Shown one piece after another: positions 22,292-33,881 of a stretch of DNA of 64,000 nucleotides; position 1 is the stretch's first letter; every line of letters begins with the position of its first letter. The notes under the pieces were generated by a model that had not been told where the DNA came from, ran no database searches, and saw only the letters and a list, made by a program, of their open reading frames with translations. The position numbers and the translations under genes were made by a program. This DNA is from Cryptomeria japonica (Eukaryota; Streptophyta; Pinopsida; Cupressales; Cupressaceae), in contig NC_081407.1 of the NCBI RefSeq assembly GCF_030272615.1, positions 101,539,897 through 101,603,896 on the forward strand, in the 5' to 3' direction.

Positions 22292-23540
22292 GTGACCATC
22301 AAAGCTGACCCAAATCCATTCATATATTGCGACAATCTACAACCTCAATCAGAAAAAACAATCCCAGTCAATCAAGAGGCTATTCCATCTTCATCATACG
22401 TGGATCCAGAATCCTTGAAAGCTTCTACATCAAAACAAGCAGAGCATAAAGAAAATTTCAAGTTTAAAGACATGGGATGTGGTGAGTATATCTTTCATGT
22501 TGATCAACTCCCACTATCTGCTAAGACATTCAGTTGACAAGAAAAAACTACAAACAATTTGCAATGCCAAGGAATTGGGTGTGAACCACCTAGTGTTGTG
22601 GCTACTAAGTCTGAATGCAAATCTCCTCTAGTGGTGCAAGCACCTCTTGATATCAATAGTCCTAAGAGTGGTTCCAGCGAAGAATCTATTGAGCATATTG
22701 CCAACCCTTTTGAGAACTCACATAGCTTTACCATTTCATCCACTCATTCCATTACCACTCCGCTCCCGGGCTTGGATCAACAAGAATTACAAAATCCCTC
22801 ACTCATTGGGGATAAAAAATCAAGCTTTGAAAAGAAAAATCTAAAAGTCAAAAATAAAGAGAAGTTCTTTAGTTCAAATCAAAATCAAAAGCTATTGGAC
22901 TCTGCAAAAATCAAAGTCAAGGATAAAAATCCTATGGAGAAAAAAGAACAAGAGTTGATCTCCCCTAATATCAAAATAACTGGGGGAAAAAGTTCTAAAA
23001 TTTTAAGTCAAAAAGCACACTTGTTGATCCTAAGTCTCCATCATGCTATCCTACTTTCACTTCTTTTTGCAATCATAAGCCTTCATTCCTCATCCACTTG
23101 TTTCGCACATCCATTCCATTTTGGCGATACATCATGGACCTTTAATGAAGCTTCCTTGAAGGACTTTGTTATTAGGGATGCCCAAACTTCTTTAGGTGGC
23201 ATGCATATCGACCTACATAGTTCACACACTAGTAATTCTATCTTAGTTCCTTTATCAAGGAAGACAATCACTCGAGCTACACATCATTCAATCAAGGAAC
23301 AATGTAGTTACAATCATAAGGTCAAGCCTCGCACATTTGAGGTGGGTGACTTAGTTATCATAGAAAATCCTAAAAATCAACAAGATAGAGAGAAGAAGGG
23401 CAAGTTCGAACCAAACTAGCTTGGTCCTTACATCATCACAGCAGCATATGGATCTGATGCATATTAGCTCTCAACCACAGAGGGTGAGCCTTTCGATGAT
23501 CCTATCAACAACATGCACCTTCACAGGTTTTACACATAGT
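22292..23540 (+). pseudogene. Gypsy-2 linker fused to integrase C-terminal tail
   Basis: Two frames (22292-22537 and 22559-23419) carry a hydrophilic Lys/Ser-rich linker, then a strongly hydrophobic stretch at about 23016-23090 (HLLILSLHHAILLSLLFAII) that could span a membrane. From about 23290 the frame reads into the C-terminal tail seen in Gypsy integrases: VKPRTFEVGDLVI, KKGKFEPN, then stop TAG where Trp is expected, LGPYIITAAYGSDAY, a second stop where Gln is expected, and TEGEPFDDPINNMHLHRFY. Reverse transcriptase, RNase H and the integrase zinc finger and catalytic core, normally several kilobases, are absent between protease and this tail. This is a deletion or a replaced segment. The origin of the hydrophobic segment is unknown. 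Confidence 0.75.
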
Positions 23541-25170
23541 TCTTCAGAGTATCCTAATTAAAAAATACAAAAATATCAAAAATACAAAAAAATCATAAAA
23601 ATAAAAAAATCATTACTTGGTGAAAACCTAGCAAATAGGCGCCTTGTGACACAAAAAAATTGAAAAAATAGAAAAACATTTCATTCAACGGTAAAAACCA
23701 CTTTGGTAGCACCCTGGGCAAGTACCATGGTGAAAACTAGGTCACCAATGCCATGCATAGAGACATTGCTCCTCCCTCCTTCAGGATTCCATTTCATCCT
23801 TTCACTTTACACACACTTACAACCTCTTCATCCATAATAAATTTACACATTCCCATCATGGCTTGTTATTGATCTACCCAAGATTGGTTAGCCATTCATA
23901 ATAAACCTCCCTTTTCACCCCTTTCCATCCATAATAAATCAGCTCCTATCTGTGGCTAAGGCAAATCCTACATCTAGTGATGGGTGTGGAACTAAGAGAA
24001 TCACATGTTTTGAGGAGCACAGTTTCTTCCACTTCTCTTCAGTCTATCTGTGCACAATCCATAATAAAGTAGCATTTGCATCATAGATCCGCAATAAAGT
24101 TTCATCTTCTCCATAATAAAGTATCAGTTTCATGGATTCAGTTAGTTTCAGATGAGACACAACAGCAACAATGGGCTTCAACAAATCAAATCTTTCAACA
24201 AACTCAGACAACATTATGGTTTAGTGCTATCTATCCGTTTGTGAAAGTAAACATTGTGACCACAATCAAATAGACTTATACAAGTGACAAGAGACATTAA
24301 AATTGAGGACTACAATGGATGTTGGTGTCGAGTCTTGGTTTTCTTTTGATTTTATCTTTTGGTGACATGTCTTTTAGCTTTTCCAAGATGTCTCTAACTA
24401 GAGATTCTATCTCTAGGATGTCTTTGACTAGAAAGGCGAGGATGAGGTATCGCTACTTATTTTTCTTTTGTTGTCTATGGATTGTCTCTTAGTAATGCTA
24501 TGACTTGTCCAAGGATATGAGGACACTGAGAGTCTAGTATGAATTGGGGCATTCCTTGTTTGCGATTGTCTTATCTCCATGCAAACAAGTACAATGACTT
24601 TCTGGGTCAAACATATGCCTCGATTGTCATAACCTACTTGCCATAATAAAGCTCAATGATGGTAACGCACAAGAAGCTCTTTCACTTTCATATCTTCTAT
24701 CTTTCATCCCCCTTTCTTGATTGACTTCCATCATCCTTCTTGAGTCCGTGTAGCCTGCTATCACATGACTGAGTATAATGACACGCCAAAAATATTTGCA
24801 TTTCATTGTAGTTGCACCTGCATTACCACATATTAAGCATTTCATACATACATATAGACATCACAATTGCATCACATCCTGCACACAACACATGTTAGCA
24901 CATTTCACATTTTCATCATGTAAATAATTATTTGCATTATCATATTCATCTACATTTCATACATTCACGTTTGCATATGCCTAACATTTAAAAACATAAA
25001 AGAACAAAAATATTGCATTCTATCATGTACATATTTCCATCCATATCATAAGCATCACATAGAAGCATCTCATCACATAGGTACGCATGCATATAGCTGC
25101 TACAAAGATGAATCATCTCATATATATAAATCATAAGTGTCATGATACAATGATGTCAAAATACATATGG
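23541..25170 (+). other. Gypsy-2 3' non-coding region with repeated CCATAATAAA words
   Basis: No gene is recognised. CCATAATAAA or close variants occur at about 23832, 23895, 23927, 24059, 24087, 24111 and 24641, six of them within 290 bp. A 72-codon minus-strand frame near 24627 has no recognisable product. From 24850 the sequence is simple and AT-rich ('catttcacatt', 'catacatt'). Confidence 0.55.
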
Positions 25171-26270
25171 CTACATAGCCAACCCTCGTGTCACCCTATC
25201 CGGACACAAGAACCCACTAATAACTCCTGCCAGTACTGCTGGTAGTGCCAATCTAGTCTGTGTCATCATGTCCCAAGCCACGTGTCCAGCCCTCATCTCC
25301 AGTCCTGGATCCTGAAACACTCGTCTCAATGCATCCTTGTCTCCATCTCAATTGTAAGGAACCAACTCCCCATCGATCGATATCCTTAGAATCTTGTATA
25401 CATCCTCCAAGGTGACTGTCATCTCACCCATCGGCAAATGGAAAGTGCAAGTCTCTGAGTGCCATCTCTCAGCAAGTGCAGTCAGCAACCCCATGTTCAC
25501 CTGAAACTCAGGCACATAAAAAATATGTCACAGGCCCATCGCCTGAACCATTGCTCTGTCCTCAAATGTCAGCTCTGGTCGTAACCTCTGAGTCGACGGG
25601 AATCTCTCTCATGACTCTAGCATAGGCAAGTACTCCTGCAGTCAAGCAAATCAATTGTGTTAGTCAAAGTGACACTCACTGTTCATCGCAAAGTGTTGCT
25701 ATCTATCCTAGTGACACTCACTGTTCATCACAAAGTGTTGATTCTATCCTAGTGGTACTCCCTGTTCATCACAAAGTACTACATGTTTTGCACTCCCTGT
25801 TCATCACAAAGTGCTTCTCATATTTGCACTCCCTATTCATCACAAAGTGCTGCTCCTATTGGTACTCCCTGTTCATCACAAAGTACTATATCTTGGTACT
25901 CACTGTTCATCACAAAGTGCCTCGACCTATCCTAGTCTTCCCTAGAGGACCTACTTGAGTGTATCCTCTCAACAGCTTATCCAATCGACAACGTATGTTC
26001 ATCACAAAACTACCGATTTGGCCTTGAAGACATATTACCCTACCTAACATGCACTTATGACAACAATTAATGCGACAAAGTACAAAGAGGTTTTGAGGTA
26101 CTTACCGACTCTCTTGCCTCTACTGGCCTCTGAAATTGGCGAACATGATCGAATCTATGCACCAAAGCTATCGCTGCTGACTGTTGCTGCTCTATTCTCT
26201 CTCTACACTCTAATCTCTTGGATGTGTGGATGACAATGAGGATGTATTCCCCTCGTGGTCTATCTTATAG
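25171..26270 (-). pseudogene. antisense plant-mobile-domain (PMD)-like gene in Gypsy-2
   Basis: On the strand opposite gag, an exon at 25635-25171 gives a clear PMD-type protein: EYLPMLES, RLRPELTFEDRAMVQAMGL, then GLLTALAERWHSETCTFHLP and the hallmark GEMTVTLEDVYKILRISIDG, then HVAWDMMTQTRLALP. It begins right after a good acceptor (tgactgcag) and has three internal TGA codons: after LES, after MGL and after VPYN. A likely upstream exon (about 26270-26106) ends at a strong donor (TCG|GTAAGT) and is open for about 50 codons. The intron between them contains the covarying minisatellite. Host PMD proteins act in silencing and development, and PMD genes are known passengers of plant transposons. 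This copy is dead. The exon limits are my inference from splice signals. Confidence 0.75.
25671..25922. repeat. seven-unit minisatellite with covarying 5-bp stem
   Basis: Seven units of the form NNACT-(15 nt)-AGTNN with the loop C(A/C)CTGTTCATCACAA. The end words are ACACT/AGTGT (units 1-2), GTACT/AGTAC (3 and 6), GCACT/AGTGC (4 and 5) and GTACT/AGTGC (7, a G-T wobble). The spacers between units vary. A degenerate copy lies near 25995. Confidence 0.85.
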
Positions 26271-26469
26271 ACTACTCTAGCCCTCGCCCTAGCCCTCGTC
26301 TCCCGAGTTAGTCCTTTCTAGCCTTTCTTTCTTATCGAGAGATTGTTTGTGATCTTTTCACACATTTTCATCCAATCTCTCGAGGGGGCATATCATTCCC
26401 ATCTTGGGGCAACTTTGTATCAGTTCATCTTATCTTCTTTGAAACAATGCGACAAGCTGCATTGTCTCA

Positions 26470-26482
26470 AAGAGGGGCTAAA
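26470..26482 (+). promoter_or_regulatory. polypurine tract of Gypsy-2
   Basis: AAGAGGGGCTAAA lies directly before the LTR start TGTAGACACC. It resembles the tract of Gypsy-1 (AAAGTGGGGGCTAAA). Confidence 0.75.
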
Positions 26483-27312
26483 TGTAGACACCTAAAATTG
26501 TCATGTCTAATTAAATAAATATTTTATTTATTTAATTATCTTTAGCCTAATTCTTCTAGTAATTAAATAAATCCTTATTTATTTAATTAATTAATTTATC
26601 CTCTTCTAGCTTTATTTCTTATTTAAATAAATTCATTTATTTATTTAAATTATCCTTTTCTTAAATTAAATAAATATCTTATTTATTTAATTAATCTCAC
26701 TTCTTCTATTAATTAAATAAATTTTTATTTATTTAATTAATTCATTAGCCTTTTATACCCATGACACATGTCATTCATCTCTTAATTCATACACTACCTA
26801 CCCTCTTATTATTTTATTATTTTCTTTACCTACCCTCTAATCATAGCCGACCTCTTTTACACCTCTCAATCTTATCCCTCCATTTCTTATAGTGTCTTCT
26901 ATATAAGGAGATGCTTCCTTCATTATCAAACCCTCAACTGTGCATCCTGACTAATCAATCTATGCATCCTAATCAATTGATTACACTCACTATGCATTCA
27001 ACCTCGACTACGCTTTCGAACTTGCATATGCAATCAAGCCTACTTGCAACCACATTTTCATTCTTTGTTGAGCTCTTATGCACATAAAATTTGAGAGAAA
27101 ATATATCAAGCAAGATCAATGGAGATAGGAAGAATGGAGATTCAAACCCTATTGAACATGTGATGGTATAATGTTTCTGATTTCATTTAATTTGCATTGG
27201 CTTAGGTAATCTATATATGTTATGGTGGATCTTTGTTGTTGTTAGGCTAGGGTTTTGTGGTTGAATCCATTTAGTCTTTCAATATTGTTGTTATCCATTT
27301 TCACCATAAACA
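26483..27312 (+). repeat. 3' LTR of Gypsy-2
   Basis: 830 bp, starting TGTAGACACC and ending ATAAACA. It keeps all five AT-rich hairpins (about 26512-26745) and a TATATAAG box at 26900-26907. Confidence 0.88.
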
Positions 27313-29300
27313 TTTTGGCAGCCCAATGGGACATGGATTTTTGTTAGATCTGTGATTTTTGCAGATTTTTCTAACCCTATATTGTTGTTTTGTAAAACAA
27401 TTTGGAGAATAACCTTGTGCAGCTAGGGTTTTGGAAACAAAATCAAGATCTTGGAGAGATTTGATCATATCTCACAAATGGCTTGGAAATTTTGCACTAA
27501 ATGTTTTTGGCAGGTTGAAGACAGTATCAAGAGCTCGCAAAGAAAAATTTAGATCTATTGGAGCATATTTTAATTTTCTATGAATTTTTTATAAATTTTC
27601 ATAAAAAATTAATTTTGAGAGAAAATGAGAAAATTTTTCATATTTTCTTACATTTTTGGAAATCTCTCATAATTATACACAAGATCTTTTCTTTGTGATT
27701 TTAATTTTGATGCAAAATATTTCCCTAAAAATCGGATCTTTAAAAATTAGGGTTTTTCCTTATCATGATCAGATCTCACAAATGGCTTTGCATTTTGGCA
27801 TCAAATATTTTGTATAGATCAGGACAAGTATCAGAAGGATTCAGTAAAAATTTTAAATTTTTTGGATCAAATTTTCAATTTATATGAATTTTTTATGAGT
27901 TTTCATAAAAAATTAATTTTGAGAGCAAATTAGCGAATGTTTCAGATTTTCTCACATTTTTGGAAATCTCTCAAAATTATACATAGGATCTATTTTTTGT
28001 GATTTTAAATTTGACTCAAAATCATTCCTCAAAAATCGGATCTTTGAAAATTAGGGTTTTTCATTATTTTACTCATATCTCACAAACTGCTTGGATTTGT
28101 TGTAGAATTTTTTTATGCAGGTTTGGAAGACCATCAGGACTCTCCAGTAAAAATTTTAGATTTTTTGGATCGATTTTGCATTTTATATGAATTTTTTATG
28201 ATTTTTCATAAAAAATTAATTTTTTGAGCAAATTAGCAAATTTTTTGGATTTTCTTACATTTTTGGAAATCTCTTAAAATTTTACAAGTGGTATTTTTTT
28301 ATGATGAATCAGTTCTTTGAATTGGTCAAGAAAATGCATTGTTGATGGCCCCTATTTCACAAAGTCTTTTGGATCTAAAATTTACCTAACTTGTGTGCTT
28401 GTAGGAAGGGGTGATCATTTGAAACAATCCAAACTACTAACAAATCTTTGTTGCAGGACCTTGGCAAGGGTTTTTGATCTTCATTGTGTGCCTTGTTCTC
28501 ATAGACTAGCAAACACTTCAATTGGTGCACTAAAATTGAACCATTGTCTTTTGTGTATTGAGCAATAGGCTCTTTTTGTTTCATCTTTAGAGGGCCTGTC
28601 TCCTCGTGTGGTCATTAGGACTACTAGTGAGGAGAGAACGACCCCAGTGGTAGCAAAAGAAAAGCCATCTTCTTCCAAACCACTATAAACAACTGTATTC
28701 ATGGTGAAAACTATGGATAATGTGTGTTGATTAGTTCATATCGACACTATGTCTCCCTATAAACCCGTTTGATCAAATTTATTTGATCAGTTGTAGGGTG
28801 TAACCCCTACCAGCTAAGAGTCTTCTATATTTACAGAGCTGAAAGTGCCACATGTATGGCCACACAAGCGGATGCCCTTACTAGCACCTTTTTGTTTTAG
28901 AAGCCAAAATCCTTCTAGTTGTTGGGGCAGGAGGTCAAACCTCTGGTAGCGGCCCACACACATATGGTTCTTAGTTGAGATACAAAGTTCACCATGAGGA
29001 GTTTTCATGGGGACTGATGCTTGGCTGGCTCGAGAAGTGAGTTCCAAGGGTGGAGCCAGTGGGGTCAAGCATCTAAGTATCCGCTTTGAATAGCGTAGCC
29101 TCGAGGGAAACTCCATGTGGGATGAACAACTATTGTCTTGGCCAGCCATAAGAATTGTGCTTGACTTATTTTGAACAATCAAACATTCAAGACCAAACAA
29201 AAAAACATTGTGTCTTTTGTGTCTTCAAGTGTATGCAAATTTTTTTTACATCAAACAACACATTTTTCTTTGAGTCATTTTGAGTCTAGACACTTGCAAA
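27313..29300 (+). repeat. second copy of the Gypsy-2 leader, outside the 3' LTR
   Basis: It matches 16878-18866 over its whole length, including the primer-site region, the three 305-bp units and the stretch corresponding to 18300-18720. Homology stops at 'gcaaatattgagt' (29300), just before the part that leads to gag in the main copy. A 3' LTR should be followed by host DNA, so this is a second, truncated element in tandem or the product of unequal recombination. Confidence 0.85.
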
Positions 29301-31213
29301 TATTGAGTTTGCATCTTTAGCTATGCTTTTTCCTTGTATGTTTTATGTGTTGTTTGGCTGCATGATGAAGTTATGGATCTCTTCTTGGAATTTGAATTGG
29401 AGCCTCTTTTCTATTGTTGTTTTGAAGCATGTTAGGGGGAGTGGGCTTCCTTGTGATGATCGGGTCCATGAGAGATAGGCTTACATGAGGTTCCTTGTAA
29501 GGATGCATGAAGTCTAGACCACCAGAGCACATTGGAGTTTTCTATGATTTGTAAACAAGTGATAACATTGATAATGAATTAATTGGGATGGGTAATTAGA
29601 ACTCATTTAAACAAGATAATTAATAGTTTGAGCCTCATGGTTGAATCCTAGGGAGGATGTTTTAGGATAAGCATGAGAAGGCCGTGAAGATGGTAAGTCA
29701 AATCTCCCTTGATTCTCTCATGGGTAGAAATGGCTCCACATGTCTATCGGGGTTATTCCATGAAGAGTTGTGTTTTGGCAATATTATGAGGAAGGATAGC
29801 ATGTGATGACACTCCGCTCCTACATGTGTCCTTTTCTTGAGATGTATTGATGTCATGTTGATTCGTGCGCCTTTGGGAGTTTTCTATTTGTTCTATCTTG
29901 TGATGGTTCTTGCTTGAGTGTCCTTGTCTTGTTTAGTCTCCTTGGTTTTAAGTGTCAACCTAGATGTAGAGTGTGTGTTGGGACCTTGTGTCATCTCCTA
30001 GCATGGGGGGTGGTTCCTTTGGTTTCACATGGTTGGGTGGTTGGTGCTTTTAAACCATTATGATGTTCCTGTCTTTGGATTCTTTTTGCATGGATGAGGA
30101 TGCTTCTTCAGATTATTCATGGATAATAAGTGCAACAAGAATATAAATGATGATGTGATTTATGTAATTAAATTCTTATGTAATGGTTGTAAAAGAAGAT
30201 TGGCCAACACCCACTAATGTGGGAGTTCATTCTTGTTATATGTGTGAGTTCTTGTTTGAGAGTCATTGTTTGGTTAGTCTCCTTGGTTATAGGTGTCAGC
30301 GTAAGTTTACAGTATGTGTTGGGAACTTGTGTCATCTCCTAGCACGGGGGTGGTTCCTTTGGTTCCACATGGTCAGAAGGTTGGTGTTTTTTAGCCATTG
30401 GAATGTTCTCTTGGATTCTTCTTCATGATGTACTATGGATGTACCTCATAGCAGATTTATGTAATGGATAAGATGGAATGTATGTAAAGTAATATTTTGT
30501 ATGTAGTAGATGGAATCTTGTATTAGAAAGAGCTATGCTCATAATTTATTTAGTGTACTTTTATTTGTAAGATGAATTGTAGTTGGAAATTGGAATTTAG
30601 GGATATTGTATTTGTACTATTGTAGAGATGTGATCTTATGAATCATGGGAATAAAGTGGATTATAGGTAGAATAGAATGGAATTGCATTATGGATTAGTT
30701 GTATTATTTCATGGAATATTTAGAGGCTAGTTAGAATGTTAAATAATCTTGAAAGAGGAGTATTCATCGATTACTAAGTGAATATGTTAGAAGATGTTAA
30801 TTGGATCTAGTAAATGAGAATGATTCATATAGATGCATTGATAGAAAGGAAATTATGCATATCATGAGGAATAAGTAATGTTGTAGGTTGCATAACTCAT
30901 GGTTAAAGAATTAGAATATGATGCATTAGTGAAGGTGAAATATACCTATCATGTCTGTAGTATGTTCTTGTGGAAATGAATTAAGTAATGGTGTTAAAGT
31001 ACCCTAGAGAAAGATTATTGATGTTGTGTTATTTCCGCTTGCGTTATTTAATGAAATGAGCAATGATGCATGTTCATATTTGTAAATTGGTTAATGAATG
31101 TAAATAGATGGAGATGTTATATGTTGCATTAGTTGTTATTAGATGTTAATTAAGAAAAAAATTATCTCCATTCGTATATTATTGTTTAGTTTCTTTAGGG
31201 TATTTTGGTGGGC
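29301..31213. other. unassigned stretch with an internal direct repeat
   Basis: No gene is recognised. About 29915-30090 and 30240-30425 are direct copies about 325 bp apart; they share 'ttgtgtcatctcctagca' and 'ggtggttcctttggtt'. The rest, to 31213, is AT-rich with many 'atgg' and 'gtaatg' words and no coding signal. Confidence 0.55.
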
Positions 31214-31831
31214 ATTACATACTACATGCCAAATTACATCCTTCCAAACCTCCAAGAGGTATCCCAGTTATGATGATAAGAAACTAGATCTTCTTATTCT
31301 TCCCCCTTACCTCCTAAGGATCACTTACAACAATATATATACCATCTGGTACATATCCAGGTCAACCACAAAAGATTACATTTACCAAGAAAAGAAAATG
31401 AAACGTGCAAATAGGTCAGCCCCAAGAATCAAAGGAAAATCCTCTGGAAAAGAATAATCAAGAAGCACATATCAAATGGAAGGTCAACCAAGGGCCCAAG
31501 AACATCAAGCAAGGAACTAAATAGATCTGCAAGACAAGAAATTTCTCTGCATGAGAATAAGTCACCAACTAGCTGTTAAGCTCAAAAATTGCTTTGGGAA
31601 CAATATTTATTTTCCAACCAATCCGAAAGTGATAATTCGCCAGAAAAGAGACCAAATGGAATAAAAATATAGAATGATGAACAAAAGAAAGCCTGGAAAT
31701 CAAAAATATGATCTACAATGAAAAATAACTAGCTACTAGAACACAAAAACTGCAATACTGAGCTGAAAAAAACTAGAAGGAAATATTTGTAGTTGATGGA
31801 AGATTGCTCATAGATCGAGGATGCTCCTGCA
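31214..31831 (-). repeat. 3' LTR of Gypsy-3 (truncated)
   Basis: Homologous to 34060-34681, sharing 'attacatactacatgcc' at its left edge and 'gatgctcctgca' at its right edge. The terminal ~190 bp present in the other LTR are missing at the left. Confidence 0.75.
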
Positions 31832-33750
31832 TCGAAAACCCTAGGTAGAAAGAGATGTTCCATGAGAGGAAACTCATGAACATCGAAAAGGATTCGGAAT
31901 ACAGGCTTCATCCTCAATTTTTATCCAAACATCTTCTTTGTCTACAAGCCTCTTCCCTACCTCCTCTGGAACCTCAACTAGATTCCCTAACTCATGTTTC
32001 TCTTTATTTCTCTTTCCTTGATTTAGACCCGCACATTGTCGCTGACCAATGCTCTCTTTCTTCTGCAACTCTGATTTATTTCTGCCACAAGGTCTCATTC
32101 AGTCAGCCACCTGATTTCTCCTTACTATCAAACTTATCTACTAGATCCTTCTGTAGGTTCATGTCCTCATCCGGTGTACCCTCTGCAATCTGCTTCTTAA
32201 CACTGCAACTTTTCTCAAGCCCCAAATTCCTCACTTCCTTCTCTTCCTCCCTCAAAGAAGCCAATGTGAACTTTTTCCCACCCTTCTCAATAGTGATTAG
32301 GTTTCTTTTACAGTCATAGATATCTCCTCTATCAAACTACCAAGGTCTTCTCAACAAAACATGACAAGCACTCATAGACAAGACATCACATAAGACCTCA
32401 TCCCTAAAAGGTTCTATATTTAAAATTCACCAAACACTACTCTTTCACTTCTATCATCTAATCATATTGCAACCTAATTACCTTGTAAGGACAAAGGTTC
32501 TTAAGCCTCTTCAAACAAAGCTTCTCTACCATCTCCTCAGATACCAAATTATCAGTACTTCCACTATCCACAATAACTTTACAATACTTAACTACTGATT
32601 TACACATAGTCCTGAAAAAATTCTTCCTCTGAGTAGATCCAGTACCTTCACTACTCCGCTCCATCAAGATTCTTCTAAACAAAAGGGATTCTCCCTACTC
32701 CGGTTCTAACACATTTTCACCGGTAACTCTAACTTCCTCATCTTCGTTTGCCATACAATTTCTTGTCATCCCTTGTTTGCACTCAAAAGATCTATGTTTT
32801 GTTTCTCCACACTTGAAATATCTACCCAGAAATTCTCTATTACTACTACCACTCCCTTTTCTTTGTGTCTTCTAATCTGATTATTTACTCCACTTAGGTT
32901 TTGATTCTTCTTCAACATTCTATTTTTTTGTACTGCCACTCATCTACTCTTTATCTCTCTCCCTTCCTCTAGGGTTATCCCGCTGTCTTATTTTCACTTT
33001 CTCCTCAGCCTTCAAAGAATACCGGTAAGCTTCCTCAGTTGTGGAAATATTCATCATACTCATCTCATCCTGGATGTCAAATCAGAGTTCATTTATGCTT
33101 CTAGCCACCTTCTCCCTACCCATCTCTCTATGTTTGGATCTTATCATCACCTTGTAAAATTCTTCAGTATACTGATTCACACTCAGGTCTTTCTACTTCA
33201 AGTTCTACAACTTCTTGAATAGATCCAGCTCATAGTCTTCTGGAATGAACTTAGCCTTTAATCTTGTTACCATTTGCCTCCACTAGGTGATCTCCATTTC
33301 ACCATTCTCCACTATATCTCTTTGCAACTCTTTCTAGCATAAAGCAACATGCCCTTTCAATTTAGTTTGTGCCAATCAAACTCTTTGTGGGTCCTTCATA
33401 TCTTCAAAGTAGAAGTAGTCCTCCAACTCTTCAATCCAATCAATTAGATCTTTCAGATTCAGTGTCCTAGAAAGTTCAAAACCTCCACTTTATGAACTTT
33501 ACTTACTTACACCATTGCTTTTAGAAATATTTCTTCTCTTTCATCTTTCAGTTCTTTTGCTTCTGCAAGCTCTTCTCTAGCCTCTTCATACTCATCCTTA
33601 GATTCTGGATTCCTCTGCAAACTAGCCAACACATTATGGATCTCATTCGGCATCTCATTCTTGAAATCTTCCATCATCTATTCTACCCTCCGAGGGTTCA
33701 TCCTTCTTGGCGACATCCTCTCTTTTGCTCCAATGCACATGCCTCAAATC
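31832..33750 (-). pseudogene. Gypsy-3 gag and protease
   Basis: Reading leftwards from about 33500, scattered frames give gag words such as LIDWIEELEDYFYFED, the Trp-Leu-Ala-Gln region, KAKFIPEDYELDLFKKL and YTEEFYKV, then a knuckle (C-x2-C-x4-H-x4-C at about 32800). A frame at 32682-32458 carries the protease: CKVIVDSGSTDNLVSEEMVE, with D-S-G. Beyond a stop the protease closes as LLRRPW at about 32345, followed by DCKRNLITIEKGG. Where reverse transcriptase should follow, only an open, Glu/Lys-rich stretch of about 500 bp remains before the LTR. Plus-strand frames over 31855-32319 are shadows of this. Confidence 0.75.
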
Positions 33751-33870
33751 GAAGATCTAACTATCGGTTTTGATTACCTCACATTTGGTGGTCTATTGAA
33801 CACACTCACAACTTGCCTGAACTTGGTGATCAGTTCACCCAAGGGAATGCCTCAAGGTTCACATCCAACT

Positions 33871-33881
33871 TTGATACCATC
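33871..33881 (-). promoter_or_regulatory. primer-binding site of Gypsy-3
   Basis: On the minus strand TGGTATCAAAG follows the LTR end after two bases (GCGTCA, GA). It is complementary to the 3' end of initiator methionine tRNA except near its end, the usual primer of chromoviruses and Copia elements. Confidence 0.7.

Larger units (their letters stand above)
16078..27312 (+). mobile_element. Gypsy-2: LTR retrotransposon with deleted pol core and antisense passenger
   Basis: LTRs at 16078-16877 (first ~35 bp unlike the other LTR) and 26483-27312 flank a leader with 305-bp tandem repeats, a gag pseudogene, a protease, a linker with an integrase C-terminal tail, a 3' region carrying an antisense plant-mobile-domain-like pseudogene, and a polypurine tract. 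Reverse transcriptase, RNase H and the integrase catalytic core are missing. The two LTRs differ at only a dozen or so sites in 800 bp. The leader is repeated after the 3' LTR (27313-29300), so the locus has LTR-body-LTR-leader order. No target duplication can be read, because both outer ends are altered. Confidence 0.85.

Noticed and set aside
25671-25922. CRISPR-like array of short repeats
   Set aside because: Units are hairpin minisatellites with spacers of 10-25 bp, no cas genes, and the context is plant retroelement DNA.
29915-30425. A pair of short LTRs
   Set aside because: The two ~180-bp copies are only 325 bp apart, have no TG...CA ends and nothing coding between them; a local duplication fits better.
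31855-32319. 154-codon plus-strand frame with a leucine-rich sequence
   Set aside because: Antisense shadow of the Gypsy-3 protease region, where the minus strand has the recognisable protein motifs.
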